Shown here: positions 47,584 to 60,309 of the stretch, in pieces
Layout: every line of letters starts with the position of its first letter
How positions within the stretch are numbered: the stretch's first letter is position 1
NCBI GenBank assembly: GCA_948474755.1
Contig: CAOLHI010002531.1
Coordinates: 1-64,000 of the forward strand
Length of the DNA: 64,000 nt
Direction: 5' to 3'
DNA from: Ctenosaura bakeri
Lineage: Eukaryota > Chordata > Lepidosauria > Squamata > Iguanidae
Program-made: the position numbers and the translations under genes
Notes under the pieces: generated by a model
Databases searched by the model: none
Told to the model about the DNA's origin: nothing
Seen by the model: only the letters and a program-made list of their open reading frames with translations

Positions 47584-49019
47584 ACATCAAAGAGCTTACT
47601 ACAACTGCAGGATAACCATAGTTATCTAATGACATTGCTGTAATCATTTTAATGATTCACTATGAGTGAATTGGAATGCTTACTGGAAATTATAAGCCCC
47701 TTGGTATCTCACACAACTTCAGTTTTCTAAGAAAGGACGACAAATAAAATAAAACAGCCATATATTGCTTTTCTACAGCACATCATTATTTTCAAAGCAG
47801 GGGTTGGCCAGCTGCAACCCAAAAGCTATATGTATCCCCAGCCTAATTTCAAAAGCTGTTGCCAGTGAGTGCTTCAGACATCTGGCTAAGATTTCTCTCT
47901 GACAACTGGTAAAGAGAAGGGGCAGGGATGGTGGAAAGGAAGAAAGGAAAGAAAGAAAACAAGGGGCAAAGAGCGAAAAAGAGGCAACTCTATTCACTTT
48001 TGCCTGTGACCCAGTGCTTTAAAAGGTTACTTTTTGGACTAGACAAGTAAATTTTCCAAGCTTTGGTCAGGCCCCACTCATTGGCAGATTCAACAACAGA
48101 TTCCCCAAAGATCTGTAGCCTTATCTTTTAAAGTGGTGCTTCTCGGGCTATCTGATGTGAGAGACCAGTAATAATTTTGTTCTCAATGTGCCTGGCACTA
48201 CATCTGCCTTCATTTGGAACAATTGCTTCTTATTTTGCTGAAAACTGACCATGGAACAGCAGCCAATAGCTCAGGGACTAGTACTGGATTAGGGACCACC
48301 GCTTTGATTTAGCTCTGTCCTAAGGTATTCTTTATCTTGCTCTTCACTAGATTCAGCCCTTTGCTGTATAAAAAAATATTTTTAAAACTGAAAGTGGGAC
48401 TCCTTGAAGCTTATTTAAACACACAAATCCTGACTTTGCAACATATTCTGAAAAAAAAACTACCACTATGAGAAATTAACCAAAATTATGAACAATACAT
48501 AGAACATCTGAACGGCCAACTGCAACCCTGATGGAAATCAGTTGCTATTTTATGTTTATTTCTACTCATTATGTTAATTAAATATAATGTTGGAGTTTTC
48601 TGCATGCTGTGGCAGAAAAGTGAGGTTATAGCAAAAATATATACCTTGCTAGACTTAGCATTTTAATTCCAAAAAGTTTAATAAAAAGTACATATGATCT
48701 CCAGAAAACTGAGGAGTGCCAGACTGAACTACTGGGAGCAGAATGTTTTAAAGAGCTAATTAAAATAAATTTTTCACTCTGCCTTTTAATCTTGAATGCT
48801 TTTATCTATTTGCCAGTGGCTGACTTTGGTTGGGAATGAATTGTGTTGTGGTTAATGATGATTAAAGGTTTCAGTTACAAGTTGATTCTAAGTGGAAAAA
48901 AAGAGGTTTGGCAAATGTAGCAAAATCTGTGTACTAAATATCAGATATGAGATTAAACAGATTGGTAAATTAGACATTTATTGAGAAAGAAGTAGTAAAA
49001 ACAGGAGTACACCAATCCT

Positions 49020-50235
49020 TTATATATTTATTTAATTCTAATAATAATTATTAAAATATTTCTATCACACCCTAAAGCATAAGATCTCTGGGTAGCTTAC
49101 AATAAAATCAGTTTAAGCAGTTTAATTTTTTAAACAATAAAATTAATTTAAACATTCTAAAAACATATCAAACAATTGTATAACTTAAAAGATGGACGAT
49201 TTAAAAATGTTAAAAAAATAATCTAAAACCCTGTATATATCTAAATGAAGGATCTACTCAGGAAGATTAAGCCATTATTATCCAAAAGCTTTACTAAAAA
49301 GCTATGTTTTAACTTGGCACTGGAATGAAACCAACATTGCTGTTGCATGGACCTCTAAGGGGAGGGCATTCCATAACCAGGGTATCACAGCAAAAGAGGC
49401 CCTCTCCCATGTCCTCACACCATGGGTTGCTCCCATTAATGGAAAACTGAGGAAGGCTTCTCCAGAAGAAGTAAATCCTCAGGCAAGCATACCTAGGTAC
49501 AGGGGCTTCTTCAGTATTGACTTCTCAAGAATTGTAAGGCTTTAAAGGTCATTATCAGCACCTTGAATCCAGACCAGAAGCATACTAGTAGCCAATGCAG
49601 TTCCCTTAAAACATATGCAATATGGTTTCTAAAAGCAGTTCCAGTCAATAACTGGTGCAGTAGTAGCTTGCTTCTGAGTCTTCCTCCATGTCAGGCCCAA
49701 GCACAACACATTAGTGTAATAGTGTAAGGTAAGTGTAAAGTAGAAGATAACAGTGCATGAATTACAGTAGCCAGGTTGCCCTTGTCCAGGAAAGGTCACA
49801 GCTGGTGGATCAGCTGAAGCTGACCACCAGAACTCTAAGTCATGGAGGGCATCTGCACCTCCAGTGACAGAGATGGACCTAGGAATGCTCCTATGAATCT
49901 GTTCTTTCAGGGGAAGTGCAACCCCATCTGGGGCAGGTCATTTGTCCACTTCCAAGACCCAGAAACTGCCAATCCCTAGACTCTCTGCCTTATCAGAATT
50001 CAGTTTAAATTTGTTGGTACTCATCCAGCTCATTAAAGCATCCATGTGCTGGTCCAACACTGACACAGTCCCACCTAATTCTGACAACAAGGAGAGGTTG
50101 AGCTGAGGGTCAAGAGTATACCAATGGCAATGAACCTCAAAACTCCTAAAACTTTACCCAGTAGTTTCATCTAGATATTAAATAGCATAGTAGATAGGAT
50201 GGAACTTGCCAACAAAATATAGCATGCCTAGGTCT
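49020..50235 (-). mobile_element. L2-type LINE, 3' part
   Basis: Read on the minus strand it runs from the reverse transcriptase C-terminal region (about 50100-49800: MSTNKFKLNS-like, then LIHQL..FLDKGNLATVIHAL-like) through a W-SLP-like motif region near 49350. It ends in an ATTAAATAAATA tail at 49020. Several stops are present, so it is dead. Confidence 0.75.
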
Positions 50236-50522
50236 AACCCATTCTTAGAGTGTAGATCCTTCTGCAGCCAGAACAGCCACATCCATACATAAGGATGACA
50301 TATCAGCAGAACTGGAATAAATTAAACATTTACAGTTTAAAAAAAATTAAAAGGATAACCTTAAGGATGAAGCTAAAGCAGTAACCCAGCCAACAGGGAG
50401 ACATGGAATGGTGACTGTTGTGGTAGGGGAAAAGCCAGAAAAGTGCAAGAGGTAGAGAACAGAATGGCATATCCCAGGAAAAGAGGAGCAGGAATAGGTA
50501 TTGGAAAGCACAAATAGTAAAT

Positions 50523-50807
50523 CAGCAGAAAAAAAAGAGACTAGGCTCCATGTGCCTATTGTCCAAATTTATTCTTTAACAAGCCTGAGGTGTTTTGGTC
50601 TGTTTATAAATTAATTGGCCTTCTTCAGGGGCATGAATCCAATCTCCAACAGAAATTTCTGCTGCTGCACTCTCTTTATGAACCTGGCTGCTATGCCCCT
50701 GAAGAAGGCCAATTATTTTATAAATAGACCAAAACGTGTTGGGCTTTTCAAATAATAAATCTGGGCCATTCATAAGCATATGGAGCCTAGTCTCCTTTTT
50801 TCTGCTG
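50523..50807. repeat. 285-bp head-to-head palindrome
   Basis: CAGCAGAAAAAAAAGAGACT on the left and, read inward from the right, CAGCAGAAAAAAGGAGACTA begin two arms of about 97 bp. Both continue through TAGGCTCCAT, TTTTGGTCT and AATTGGCCTTCTTCAGGGGC. A spacer of about 75 bp separates them. Confidence 0.85.
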
Positions 50808-50949
50808 GTGTCATGGGAAAAGCCATGGTTGGCTGTTTGAAACTCTGAACTCATTTCCTTCCACATGCAAATCCTGATATCAGTAGATTGCTTATTTTAT
50901 GCAACACAGTCTTTAGGTGGCAACTTATCTAGACAAATGCATCTTGAAT

Positions 50950-51180
50950 ATAAAGAAGGAAAGATTGGTAAAAATCATTTTAAAGAATATTGATTGGTTT
51001 TAAAATGGTCTAATATGTTTTAGCCTTTTAAAAACATTTCCACTGTTTACGTTGTTTTAAATTGATCGTGTTAATTTTATTACATGTCACCATGAGATCT
51101 TTAGATAGAGATTGAGCTATAAATGTATGTATGTATATATGTACGTACGTATTTATAAATAAATAAATAAATAAATAAAT
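50950..51180 (+). mobile_element. Possible LINE 3' tail ending in (AAAT)n
   Basis: A T-rich UTR-like stretch (TTTAAATTGATCGTGTTAAT, TAGATAGAGATTGAGCTATA) ends in a tandem AAAT tract at 51157-51180, in the manner of L2 tails. Confidence 0.45.
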
Positions 51181-51654
51181 CCACACCATGTAATTCTTCT
51201 ATTCAAACGGGGGGGAGGAATCCTGTTTATTACAGCTTCTATCTCATTCTCTATCTTTTTTTCATTCTCCCCTCCCCATAATAATTGCAGCACTGGCTTT
51301 GAGTTTCTATGGCATTTCCCAATTACTGTATCTATTTTTTAGATTTATATTCTGCCAAAAGGACCCTCAAGGCAGTATGCAGTAAAATATAATGAAAATA
51401 CTGACACTGAAACAAACAAAAAAGTCATAAACCAGTCATCAACTACCACCAGTTAAAACAGTAAAAAGGAATAATGAAAACACTGAATAAAATTTTGCAA
51501 AAAAAAAAAGTGCTTCAATTAACCAGCTCCAAAAATTTGTTAATGAATTTAATTCCTGCACCCTGAACTATCTCATCAACTGCCAGGTAGAACAAAACAT
51601 TCAGCATGTTATATTCATTGATATAATGTATTTTCTTCTAGGTTTTTAATGGTA

Positions 51655-52595
51655 ATTACTAGAGGAAGGCAATGGCAAACCATATCTGAGTATTCCTTGC
51701 TTAAGAAAACCCTATGAAATTCATGGGGTTGTCTATATATAATAAGGTTGAGTGTACCCAGGTAATGAAGGAATTAATAACAAATTTGTTAATTGCAGCG
51801 AGGTTAATAATAGCAAAAAAAAATGGAAAACGAATGAAAAAGTTCAAATAGAGGAATGGTATAAAGAAGTATGGAAAATTGCAATTAATGATAAATTAAC
51901 TTGTAGAATTAGATTTATGAAAGGTCTTGTAAAAGGGAATGATTTTGAAGAAATTTGGAAAATATTCTTGGAAAAAGCTTTGATAAGAGATGGTAAAGCT
52001 ACCCTTTCACAAGAAGAATGGCAATTTTGGAAAGTGGATTAAATAAAAAGTTGGCTCTGGGGTGGGTGGGTTTATTCACCTTTTTTGTTAATTATGTGAT
52101 GTTTTTGTTTATTTGGATTTGTAATGTTTAATTTTTTTATATATAACAAAAAATAGTAAGTTGAAACTTAATAGGCTTTGGGGAGTGGGTTTACTTTTAG
52201 AAATAGTTCGATATGTTAAGTAATAAGATTATATTTAGTAACAGCAATAGATTAAATGTAAGGGGAAAATATAGAATTAAGAATGAAATTATTATAATAA
52301 TAATGAGCATAATGAGAATGAGATCTAGAGATAGGTAACAAAAGCATATAAGTAGTAGGATATAGAATATGCTGAATAAGTATATGATTGTAATGGTATT
52401 GGAGAGAAATAATAATGTAAGCTTGTTTTTGTTGAAATTTCTTTTTTTCACTTTTATGTGTATCACATGGTGTTTTACTTTTTTGTTCTGTTTTTTTCTT
52501 TATAATCAATAAAAAATTTAATAAAAAATTTTTTAAAAAAAGAAATTCATGGGTTGCCATAAGTTGGCACATGATTTGAAGGCACGCACATATAT
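51655..52595 (+). mobile_element. Sauria-type SINE split by an L1 insertion
   Basis: The left part is 51661-51730 (AGAGGAAGGCAATGGCAAAC, GAAATTCATGGGGTT) and the right part is 52542-52590 (GAAATTCATGGGTTGCCATA, TTGAAGGCACGCACAT). Removing the L1 restores a continuous SINE 3' body. Confidence 0.85.
51731..52541 (+). mobile_element. L1-type LINE, 5' truncated insertion
   Basis: It is flanked by the target duplication GAAATTCATGGGGTT (51716-51730) and GAAATTCATGGGTT (52542-52555). It contains the ORF2 C-terminus (51752-52042: IEEWYKEVWKIAINDKLTCR and the end FWKVD), a 3' UTR and an A-rich tail with AATAAA. The open frame over the C-terminus is intact, so it may be fairly young. Confidence 0.85.
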
Positions 52596-54549
52596 TACGC
52601 TGGGCACCCCATTGCTGTACAAAGGACAGACATCTATTTGAAGAAGTGCTACAGGATAGTCTTCTACCTGAAGTATGGTTTAAAGCTTTAAAAATGATGG
52701 GAGCAGATCATATAGGTTTCCCTTCCCATTAGTGGTTAACTGACTGAGCAGGCATGTGTCTGTTTGACCAGTTTTCCCCATAATGGTGAGATGTACTGTA
52801 AAGTTTATAGTTTATTATCTCTCACACACACATACACACATATATACATACATAGGCAGATCATCTGTATCTATCCATCTATATGGCTTGCTTCTCACCA
52901 CCATGGCTTTCTGACTGGGTCATTATGGAGTAGACCATGGGAATCCTGGAGGAATGTCCCATGGCCCATCCTTGCCAGTGCCATTGGTTACTCTTGTGCC
53001 AGGGAAGATTCTTTCACACACTGGTAGAAATCAGGATCTACATAGGAACAAGAGGCAGCTTCTACAGCTGAGTCATCTCATTTAAATCTTTACCTGTTTA
53101 AAAATCAACAATGCTGTGATGTTTTACAACAGGATTTTTGAGTCAGCTAATTTTATCCACCATGGATCTGTCAGGGAAGAAGGAAACAAACTAAGCTAAC
53201 AAACCACTGGAAGCTGACATACACCAAACGCTTAGACCAATGCACTATACTAGCACTTCCACTTCTCCCAGGATTGTACAGTGCTGATGAGGGAAAGCAG
53301 GCATAATTTGCCAGTTCTGAACGTCCTATTGTTCCTATGCCTTCTTTCCTTTACCATCATTGCACCACCACCTTTACTTCTTGCTCACATCCTGTGCTAC
53401 TTTTGGTGACATAGTACACCATCAAGATACCAGCCTTAGAATTTATGTCTGTGTAATTTTTAAGAAGTTTCTCCGGGAGCCGGAATGTTAAAGGCCTCTT
53501 GGTTCTTCCAAAAGAATAAAGCATTAGGCTGGCCACCACAGGAAAACTTAACAAACTCTCTGTATCCAAAGCATGAAAGGAATCTCATGTGCAGATCAAA
53601 CAGCTGTGCTTTTGATTCCATGTATGCCGACTAAAGGATAATATGTGATTATTACGGTTTCAAATTGCACATATCTATATCTCTGAATACCAAGGCATGC
53701 CTACTGAGTAAATGGTATTTCCCAGTTACTGGAAAAGGCAGCAGAAACAGTACCTACTCAGTGTGAGGTAATGATGCTGTAATCCAAAACACTCTTACTC
53801 AGGGAGTAGGCTCACTGAACTCAGTGGGTCTTTTCTTCTGAGCAGACATGAAGAGTATTCCATTGAAAAGTAATGCAGACATACTCAATTAAAAAATTCT
53901 CTCACAAAGAAGATCCTTTCTACAAAATCTTTTTACACTACCCAGTCCTTTCTCTTCTTCTTTGCCCTCTGTTTATCTGGATATTTTTAAACAGCATTGG
54001 CATGGGGAGGATGGAGAAGAGAACTGGAAAACCAGAGATTTTCAGTGCCCAGCTGCAGCAAGTGTGTCTTCAGTAAACAATGCAGTAACACTTAAGCGGG
54101 GGGAAAAGCCATATTCTACTTGAGCTGATCCCACTGCATGTGTGAATGCCTTCTGACAACAGGAAAAGCAAAAAGAAGCTGTCTCTGAAATCTCCAGCTG
54201 AGCACATAAGAATAGCAAAATAGTGAGAAAGAGGAAAAACAGATAGGCAGCTTCACCAGTTGGCCCCAGCATTTTGGAAGGAGAGTGGGGGAACACCCCT
54301 GGCTACCTCTTGGAAGAAGCTTTCAAAATGGTTTTGTTTGCTTATGCAAGGCTTACCTGCCCTGGGTGTTTCACTTCATATGTGCAGAATTTTAGGCTTG
54401 AATAAAAAGGCTGCTGAAACATACTGAATTGCTTTTCTTTTTTGTGATGCAGTAGCATATCCCTACTCTTTCTGTGTCATTTCTACCTGTGGTACCAAAT
54501 GTCCAGGGACACAACTATTTGATTAACTGTACAAGGAAGTTAGCTACTC

Positions 54550-55890
54550 CAAGGTTACAGTTCTTTTCAGTAGCTTTCGATACCATCAACCACAGTATCC
54601 TCCTGGGCCACCTCTCCAGGATGGGGGCACTGTTTTACTGAAACTCCATTCCTTCCTGGAGGAGTGAACTCAGGGAGGAGTGAACCCAGAAGGTAGTGCT
54701 ATGGAATTTCTGTTCAGCATGCTGTTGTCCAGAGATTTGGAGTTCAGTGTCACCAATATGTAGATGACACTCAACTTTATCTCTCTTTTCCATCTAACTC
54801 CAAGGAAACTGTCTCAGTGTTAAACCAGTGCTAAACTAGTGTCTATCGTTGGTAATCTTTGGCAGAGCAGTGCTGCAATCTGTTGTTCATTAAATAATGT
54901 ATTCTTTGTTTTGGAAGCACTACTTGTCCTTTTTTCATGTGGCACAACACTTCTAGGTTAGTAGCTCATTAGTCTCCCATTTGTGTGAGTCACAGAGACC
55001 ATGAAGAAAAGGACAGTTGCTTACTGTCACTGTGGTTCTTCAAGTGTCCATCTGTGAACTCACTCAACCCCACTCAACCTCCCCTCTTCATGTCCCCTCT
55101 GGCTGCTGCTGAAGGAAGCCAAGGAACTAACAGTTTAGGTAGGAAGGGGTTTATATACTCTCAGAGGATGGAGGTAGGGTTCCTGCCAAAACGCCTATCT
55201 CTAGGCTCTAGAAGGTTCCAAACAACACTCTGCGCAGGCGCAGATGACCCGTTTGTGTGAGTCACAGAGACCATGAAGAAGAACTGTTTGGATACTTCAG
55301 CACATTCAAAATACTACATCGACTGCTGGCTGGGTCTGGTTTCAGGAAGAATTTTATTGTGCTGAAACAGTTTCACTGGCTATCAGTCTGTTTTTAGACA
55401 TAATTAAAAGTGCTGGTTCTGACCTATAAAGCCCTTCTGCCTGAGTCCTACAATCTTCAGCAGAGGACTTTCTGTATGGCCCACCACCTTCCAAGGCTCA
55501 GTTGGTGGGACATGGAATAGAGCCTTTTTGGTGGCTACTCCTAGTCTTGGGAACTTGCTCCCAAGAGATGTTCGTACCCTCTCTGTTGCTTTTTGTTGAC
55601 AAGCAAAGACCTTCTTGTTTAAAGAAGCCTTCAGACTTGGCTGAACAAGGTGGAATGATGTGTAACTGGGTGTACTGTTTTAATATGCACTCTGTATTTT
55701 AAGTGTTTTAATCATTTTAAATTTTAATGCTTTAAAAATAGTGTTTTAGTTGATGGTACTATTTAATGTTTTTAAAACTTTTGTATTTCATACTGTTTGA
55801 AGTGCTCTGTTTTAATTTATGCTGTAAACTGCTTTCAATCTCATTTGGGAGAAACTGTGATATAAAATAAATAATTATTACATAACATAC
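54550..55890 (+). mobile_element. L2-type LINE, interrupted
   Basis: The left part encodes reverse transcriptase pieces with stops (FDTINHSILLGHL, then a degenerate version of the YADD block). The right part (about 55310-55890) encodes the connection and C-terminal region and ends in a T-rich UTR with ATAAATAATTATT. Between them, about 54835-55310, lies foreign sequence. Confidence 0.75.
54980..55280. repeat. Repeat unit with 29-bp direct ends inside the L2
   Basis: TTTGTGTGAGTCACAGAGAC...GAAGAA occurs at 54980-55008 and again at 55252-55280, identical over 29 bp. A related inverted copy (TTCTTCAAGTGTCCATCTGT...) is at about 55036-55066. Confidence 0.8.
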
Positions 55891-56606
55891 ACACATACAT
55901 ACATAATAAGGACTCATTCCTTCTTTTGAGGATCTCCAGAAGTTAGAGCATGAAGTGAATGAAACATATTTTCCTTTCTGGAAGGAAAGCATCAGCTTGG
56001 ATTCAAACTTAAGGGAACTTGAGATGCAGTGATAACTTTTCTTGCTAGTTCTGAGCCTGTCCTAGCCTGGTGCAAGGTAAGAGGCTGATTCCTTCCGCAA
56101 GCTGGAAAGTTTTACAGTGATTAATACAAAGGATTCCTGTACTCCTGGAGAGAATCTAATAAAGGCATTACCACAATACAGAGTTCAGATTGATGCTGTT
56201 TGTGTATCAGCAAACACATACATCAGCATCCAGGGTCCCTGTGATTGAAAGGCATGTTCTTAGTACACATTTGGTGTCACCATATTTAATACGGACTTTT
56301 GATGCAAAAGGTGAAAGGAAGCCTTCTAAAAAACCACTCAGACCAATGGTGACATACTAACAGTGAAATCCATGGCAGTGCTGTACAACAAACCATCTGC
56401 TACAGAATGTCTGTTCAGAAAAGAAGCCCAGCTGAATGCAGTGAGATTTACTGCTTGCTTTAAGATATGTAGGGTTGCAAACTAAATGTTTCTCTATTGA
56501 TTTATGGCCTTAGTAAGCTTAAAAAGCATACAGAACTTTTAAAAACAGAAGCTGCATTCACATATATACACTCAAAATAATTGCGATAAAATTTCTTTCT
56601 CTCTAA

Positions 56607-57000
56607 GGCCCTTTTCGCATGGCGTTTCTAAAGCCAGAGGGCCCCTTGAGCGTCACGTAAATGGGAGGAGCAGTCTGCATGACGCGGACCATGCACGCAC
56701 CTTTTCATTTTCAACTTAAAGCCGAAAATGGTGCATGGTCGTGCAATGCTCCTGGGGCCCACGCACACTTACCTGGCGTGCGGTGCGTTGGGGGCCAGGC
56801 CGGTAGTGCTTCCTGCCTCAGCGCTAGCTTGCAATTCCTAGGTTGCGCTGCGGTAGGAAGGGGCGGGGCGTTCGCACGGCACTTGCGTGACCAGGAAGCT
56901 GCTGCAGAACTGAAGCAGCAGGGAAGCAGCAGCGTTCCTGCTGAGGGTTCCTGTGCAAGCGCCACCCCCCACCTCCGTGAAAAGGTAAGGTGCAAAAATG
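56607..57000. mobile_element. GC-rich MITE related to the 42-kb foldback
   Basis: The right end (CCACCCCCCACCTCCGTGAA, AAGGTAAGGTGCAAAAATG) matches the 42.57-kb sequence CACCCCCCACCTCCGCGATA...AAGGTAACATGCGGAAAAGG. The left end is AAGGCCCTTTTCGCATGGCG. The interior is GC-rich with many CpGs and no recognisable protein domain. Confidence 0.65.
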
Positions 57001-57364
57001 TCATAATACATACATTAATATTTTATATGCATTTTTCATCTTCTGTATCGAACTATTTTATTAGAGTTTGTGGAGACAAAAGAATAGAAAGCTTTCCACT
57101 CCTTGCCTTTAAAATTCTAGTAATACCACCAATATAACGTTAGCTCTTTTCTTGAGTCACTTAACTTCACCTTTTAATAACAGGTTTAAGTATGACACAA
57201 CACACCACAGAAATTTCAGTACTTAATATCAATGATAAGGAAATGTTCAGCTTAATATATAATACAGAAACCTCTCTCCCGAAACTGCAAACCCCAGAAT
57301 TCCATAGGATGTTGAAAGTGGAATCATAGCACTACAACAGGCTAGTGCAGAAATGACCCCAGTG

Positions 57365-57552
57365 AGATCAGGGTCTGAACCTCCCATTCACCCATGGAAA
57401 CCCACTGGGTGACATTGAGCATGTCACACTCTCTCAGTTTCAGAGGAAGGCAATGACAAATCCCTCTGAATAAATCTTGCCAAGAAAACGTTATGATAAG
57501 TTCATCTCAGGGTCACCATAGGTCACAAACAACTTGAAGGCACACAACAACG
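57365..57552 (+). mobile_element. Sauria SINE, partial
   Basis: GGTCTGAACCTCCCATTCAC (box B area), CATGGAAACCCACTGGGTGA, TCAGAGGAAGGCAATGACAA and AACTTGAAGGCACACAACAA follow in order. The tRNA-like head is eroded. Confidence 0.85.
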
Positions 57553-57927
57553 AAGTACAGTATAATTAGGAAATAGAACTAGATTTAATCCCAACTAAAT
57601 GAATGTTCCCAAACCAGACAGCAGATTGTAGGACAGGTGCAAACCTACAGGGGAAGATTACTGATCAGTGGAATAAGTATTTAACCTCTTGCCCTTGTGC
57701 AACTTTTCTTGCAAATATCTCTCTTTCAAGTTGGTGTCATTTCTGGCTCCAGTGGGGTGAAAGAGGAAGAGGTCTCACTGCATGGGTGTAAGTACACTTA
57801 TATGACCATGGATTCCACCCAAAGAATGAAATGGAGAGCAGACAGAAGTCTTAAAGTTACCTGTCAGTAGTTAGCATCTGCAAGCCAGCTGATCAGTCTT
57901 CAACATAGTTTTATTTCCCTGCTATTA

Positions 57928-57933
<6 letters not shown>

Positions 57934-57962
<29 letters not shown>
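57934..57962. repeat. (CA)n microsatellite
   Basis: About fourteen uninterrupted CA units. Confidence 0.97.
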
Positions 57963-57964
<2 letters not shown>

Positions 57965-58202
57965 CTGAATTATCATTACTCCTTTAGCAACTGATTAATT
58001 CCTACTCAAGCAACTATGTTTAACATAGTTCTGCTCCTTTTCAAAAATGTCAGCACATTGGGGATGCATCTTGGTTTAATAGTACTATTTTGGCAGACAG
58101 TGGTCTCTTCCATACTATAGAGTTAAAGCACTTTGATAACACTTTAGAATTATCCATTAGAGAGCTTTAGTGCCTCACCAAACTACAAATCCCAGGATTC
58201 TA

Positions 58203-58384
58203 TAAGACCATTTCCGCACTACACTGTTATAGTGATATTATTCCACTTTAAACAGCTTGTGGAATTCTGGGGTTTGTAGTTTACTGAGGCCAAAAAGCTC
58301 TCTGGCTGAGAATTCTAAATGCCCCTCTGTAAACTGCAAACGCCAGGATTCCATAGGAGGTAGTGTAGTGCGGAAATGGCCTAA
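58203..58384. mobile_element. 182-bp MITE with CCATTTCCGCACTACAC termini
   Basis: The left terminus AGACCATTTCCGCACTACAC and the right terminus read inward AGGCCATTTCCGCACTACAC are near-perfect inverted repeats. Related internal blocks (CTACAAATCCCAGGATTCTA) also occur just upstream at 58180 and at 57290 and 60510. Confidence 0.8.
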
Positions 58385-58564
58385 GATGGGGCAGTTGCAG
58401 TTAAGACAGTACCAAAATACTGTTAACTGTGTAGTGTGAGAGAGTTGTAAACCAGAAGAGAGGTACCAGAAAACTGCAGCCTAAAACTTACCAGTTTGGT
58501 CAAGGTTCTTTATTCCTTGCTGTTGAGTTCCAACTCACTATCCCACCCTTACCTGGGTATTATA

Positions 58565-58930
58565 CCTTCCAACATTTCACAGATGAAAACTGGGACATGT
58601 GCGGTCAAGCAACAACAGAGTGTAGTCAAGATGGCAAAAGTAATTAACAAGGAAGGACATACAAACTATGAGAGGCTTCAACAGCTTGCTTTTGCCTGAG
58701 CCTACTGGGAAGGGCAGATTTCCAAACCCTCTCCCCTTAACCCTTGCTGAATTAATTGAGTGCAAAATATTTTTACACTGTGAACAGTTTGCAGCAACTG
58801 TAGTAGGTTCAGGATAAAGAGGAAAAGTAGGAGGAAGACAGAAATACTGACATGTTTTTAAACATCTGAAAAACTGGGACAACATAGAATTAATTAGTAT
58901 TCCCCCTGTCAAATCCAGACAGTTGGAAGG
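58565..58930 (+). mobile_element. CCTTCCAAC-family element, most complete copy
   Basis: It begins CCTTCCAAC (58565-58573) and ends GTTGGAAGG (58922-58930), a 9-bp perfect terminal inverted repeat, 366 bp long. The interior is noncoding. Two older copies are at 2606-2957 and 15880-16175. No target duplication is obvious. Confidence 0.7.
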
Positions 58931-59790
58931 CACGTTGAATTGTCTCCCCACCCCAGCACTCATTCAGCTGGTACAAGCTTCACCTGGGTTAGTAACCATA
59001 AGACACTCATACCTCCAAGCCCTTTTTCTTCTCATGTGCGTCTTCCCCGCCACCCAAACTCCTTTTCTTCCCTAACCCTATGTTACATCAAAAATGTGTT
59101 TCTCTCTCTCTCTCCCTCCCAACCCGCAGGCAACCACATTCATAGATTATGTGCTCATTACACAAATAATGTGGTCAGTCATGAAAGAGCTGGGCAGCAC
59201 AAACTCTAGTAATTTCCCAGTCAAAGGCTTGATAGATAGGAAACAAAAGGCTTTTCTTAGCTTCATTCCACGTTATGCAAAGGTGTACAACTTAAGTCCA
59301 AAGCGTCTTGTGCACCTTCATAATGACTCCTTTTCTTGACCACTTTTTCACCTTGTAAAGCTCTTGTGCCTTTAACTGATGTAGGACATGCATATATTCA
59401 AAAAGTGTGTTGTTCTTCAGAAGGGAGATTCCACAAAGTTTATAAACTTGCACAAAGCATCTACATTTCATAACAGCACCGAAGCTCAGCCTCATGCTCA
59501 CTTGTCCTCTGCAAAACAGGAACAATTACACTGACCTGACTCAGTAAGGATTACTGGACTAATGTAGGGAAAGACTATTGTATTGTGGGGGGAATGGAAA
59601 TGTTAGGACTACAGTTCCCATAATCCCCTAGCCAGCTTGGATGCTATAGTGAAATGTGTCACTCTATATTTTTAAATCTCTAAGGCCCCAAAATGAGATA
59701 TGAATCACAGATGTGGATTCTCTCATTTGCTAAACATGATGAAAGGCGGTAGTGATTTCTGACTAGCAAAACTATTGTGTTAAATAATTA

Positions 59791-60244
59791 CAGTAGGCCC
59801 TCCACATTTGCGAGGGTTAGGGGCACAGAACCCTCACAAAAGTAAGAAAATTGCTAGTAACTCCCTCCCAGTGAGCACCCCCCTCCCTCATTCTTTCTGC
59901 TGCGAGAAAGGCAGAAGACTGTAGGGGGAAAACCTCCCCTCTTCCAGTCTCCTGCCTGTTGCCCCATGCTCCGCCTTGTTTTTGCACTTCCATGTGGGCA
60001 ACAAGCAGGAGAAGGAAGGAGAAGGAAGGTTTTTCCCCCTGCGCTCTTCTGCTTCCTGCCTGCACGCCCCTCCTTTTTTTCCATATACCCGTGAAGGTGA
60101 CGAGCAGGAGAGTGCAGGGGAGCGAAGATCTTTACCCCTCCCTGCGCCTGGGCAAAAGGCCAGGGAGTGGGAGTGGGAGGCAAGTGGGCACCTTGCAAAT
60201 AATCAAATTCATTAAAGTCAAGCCCGCAAATGTGAGGGAAGGAC
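59791..60244. mobile_element. Tigger-like MITE with GC-rich interior
   Basis: The left end CAGTAGGCCCTCCACATTTG resembles the element at 40207. The right end has CCCGCAAATGTGAGGGAAGG, the weaker inverted partner. The interior, from 59870 to 60190, is rich in C/T and G/A tracts and carries only incidental open frames. Confidence 0.65.
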
Positions 60245-60309
60245 ATTTTGCCTCTTATCTCAGCTTCTATAAATGCTAGATACATTACACCAATATCAGT
60301 TTCACCTCA

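Noticed and set aside
52197..52572. AT-rich minus-strand open frames of 89 and 106 codons with hydrophobic translation
   Set aside because: They lie in the 3' UTR of the inserted L1; the hydrophobicity follows from T-rich codons.
59817..60285. Overlapping open frames up to 143 codons around 60 kb
   Set aside because: They fall in the low-complexity interior of a Tigger-like MITE and show no protein family features.
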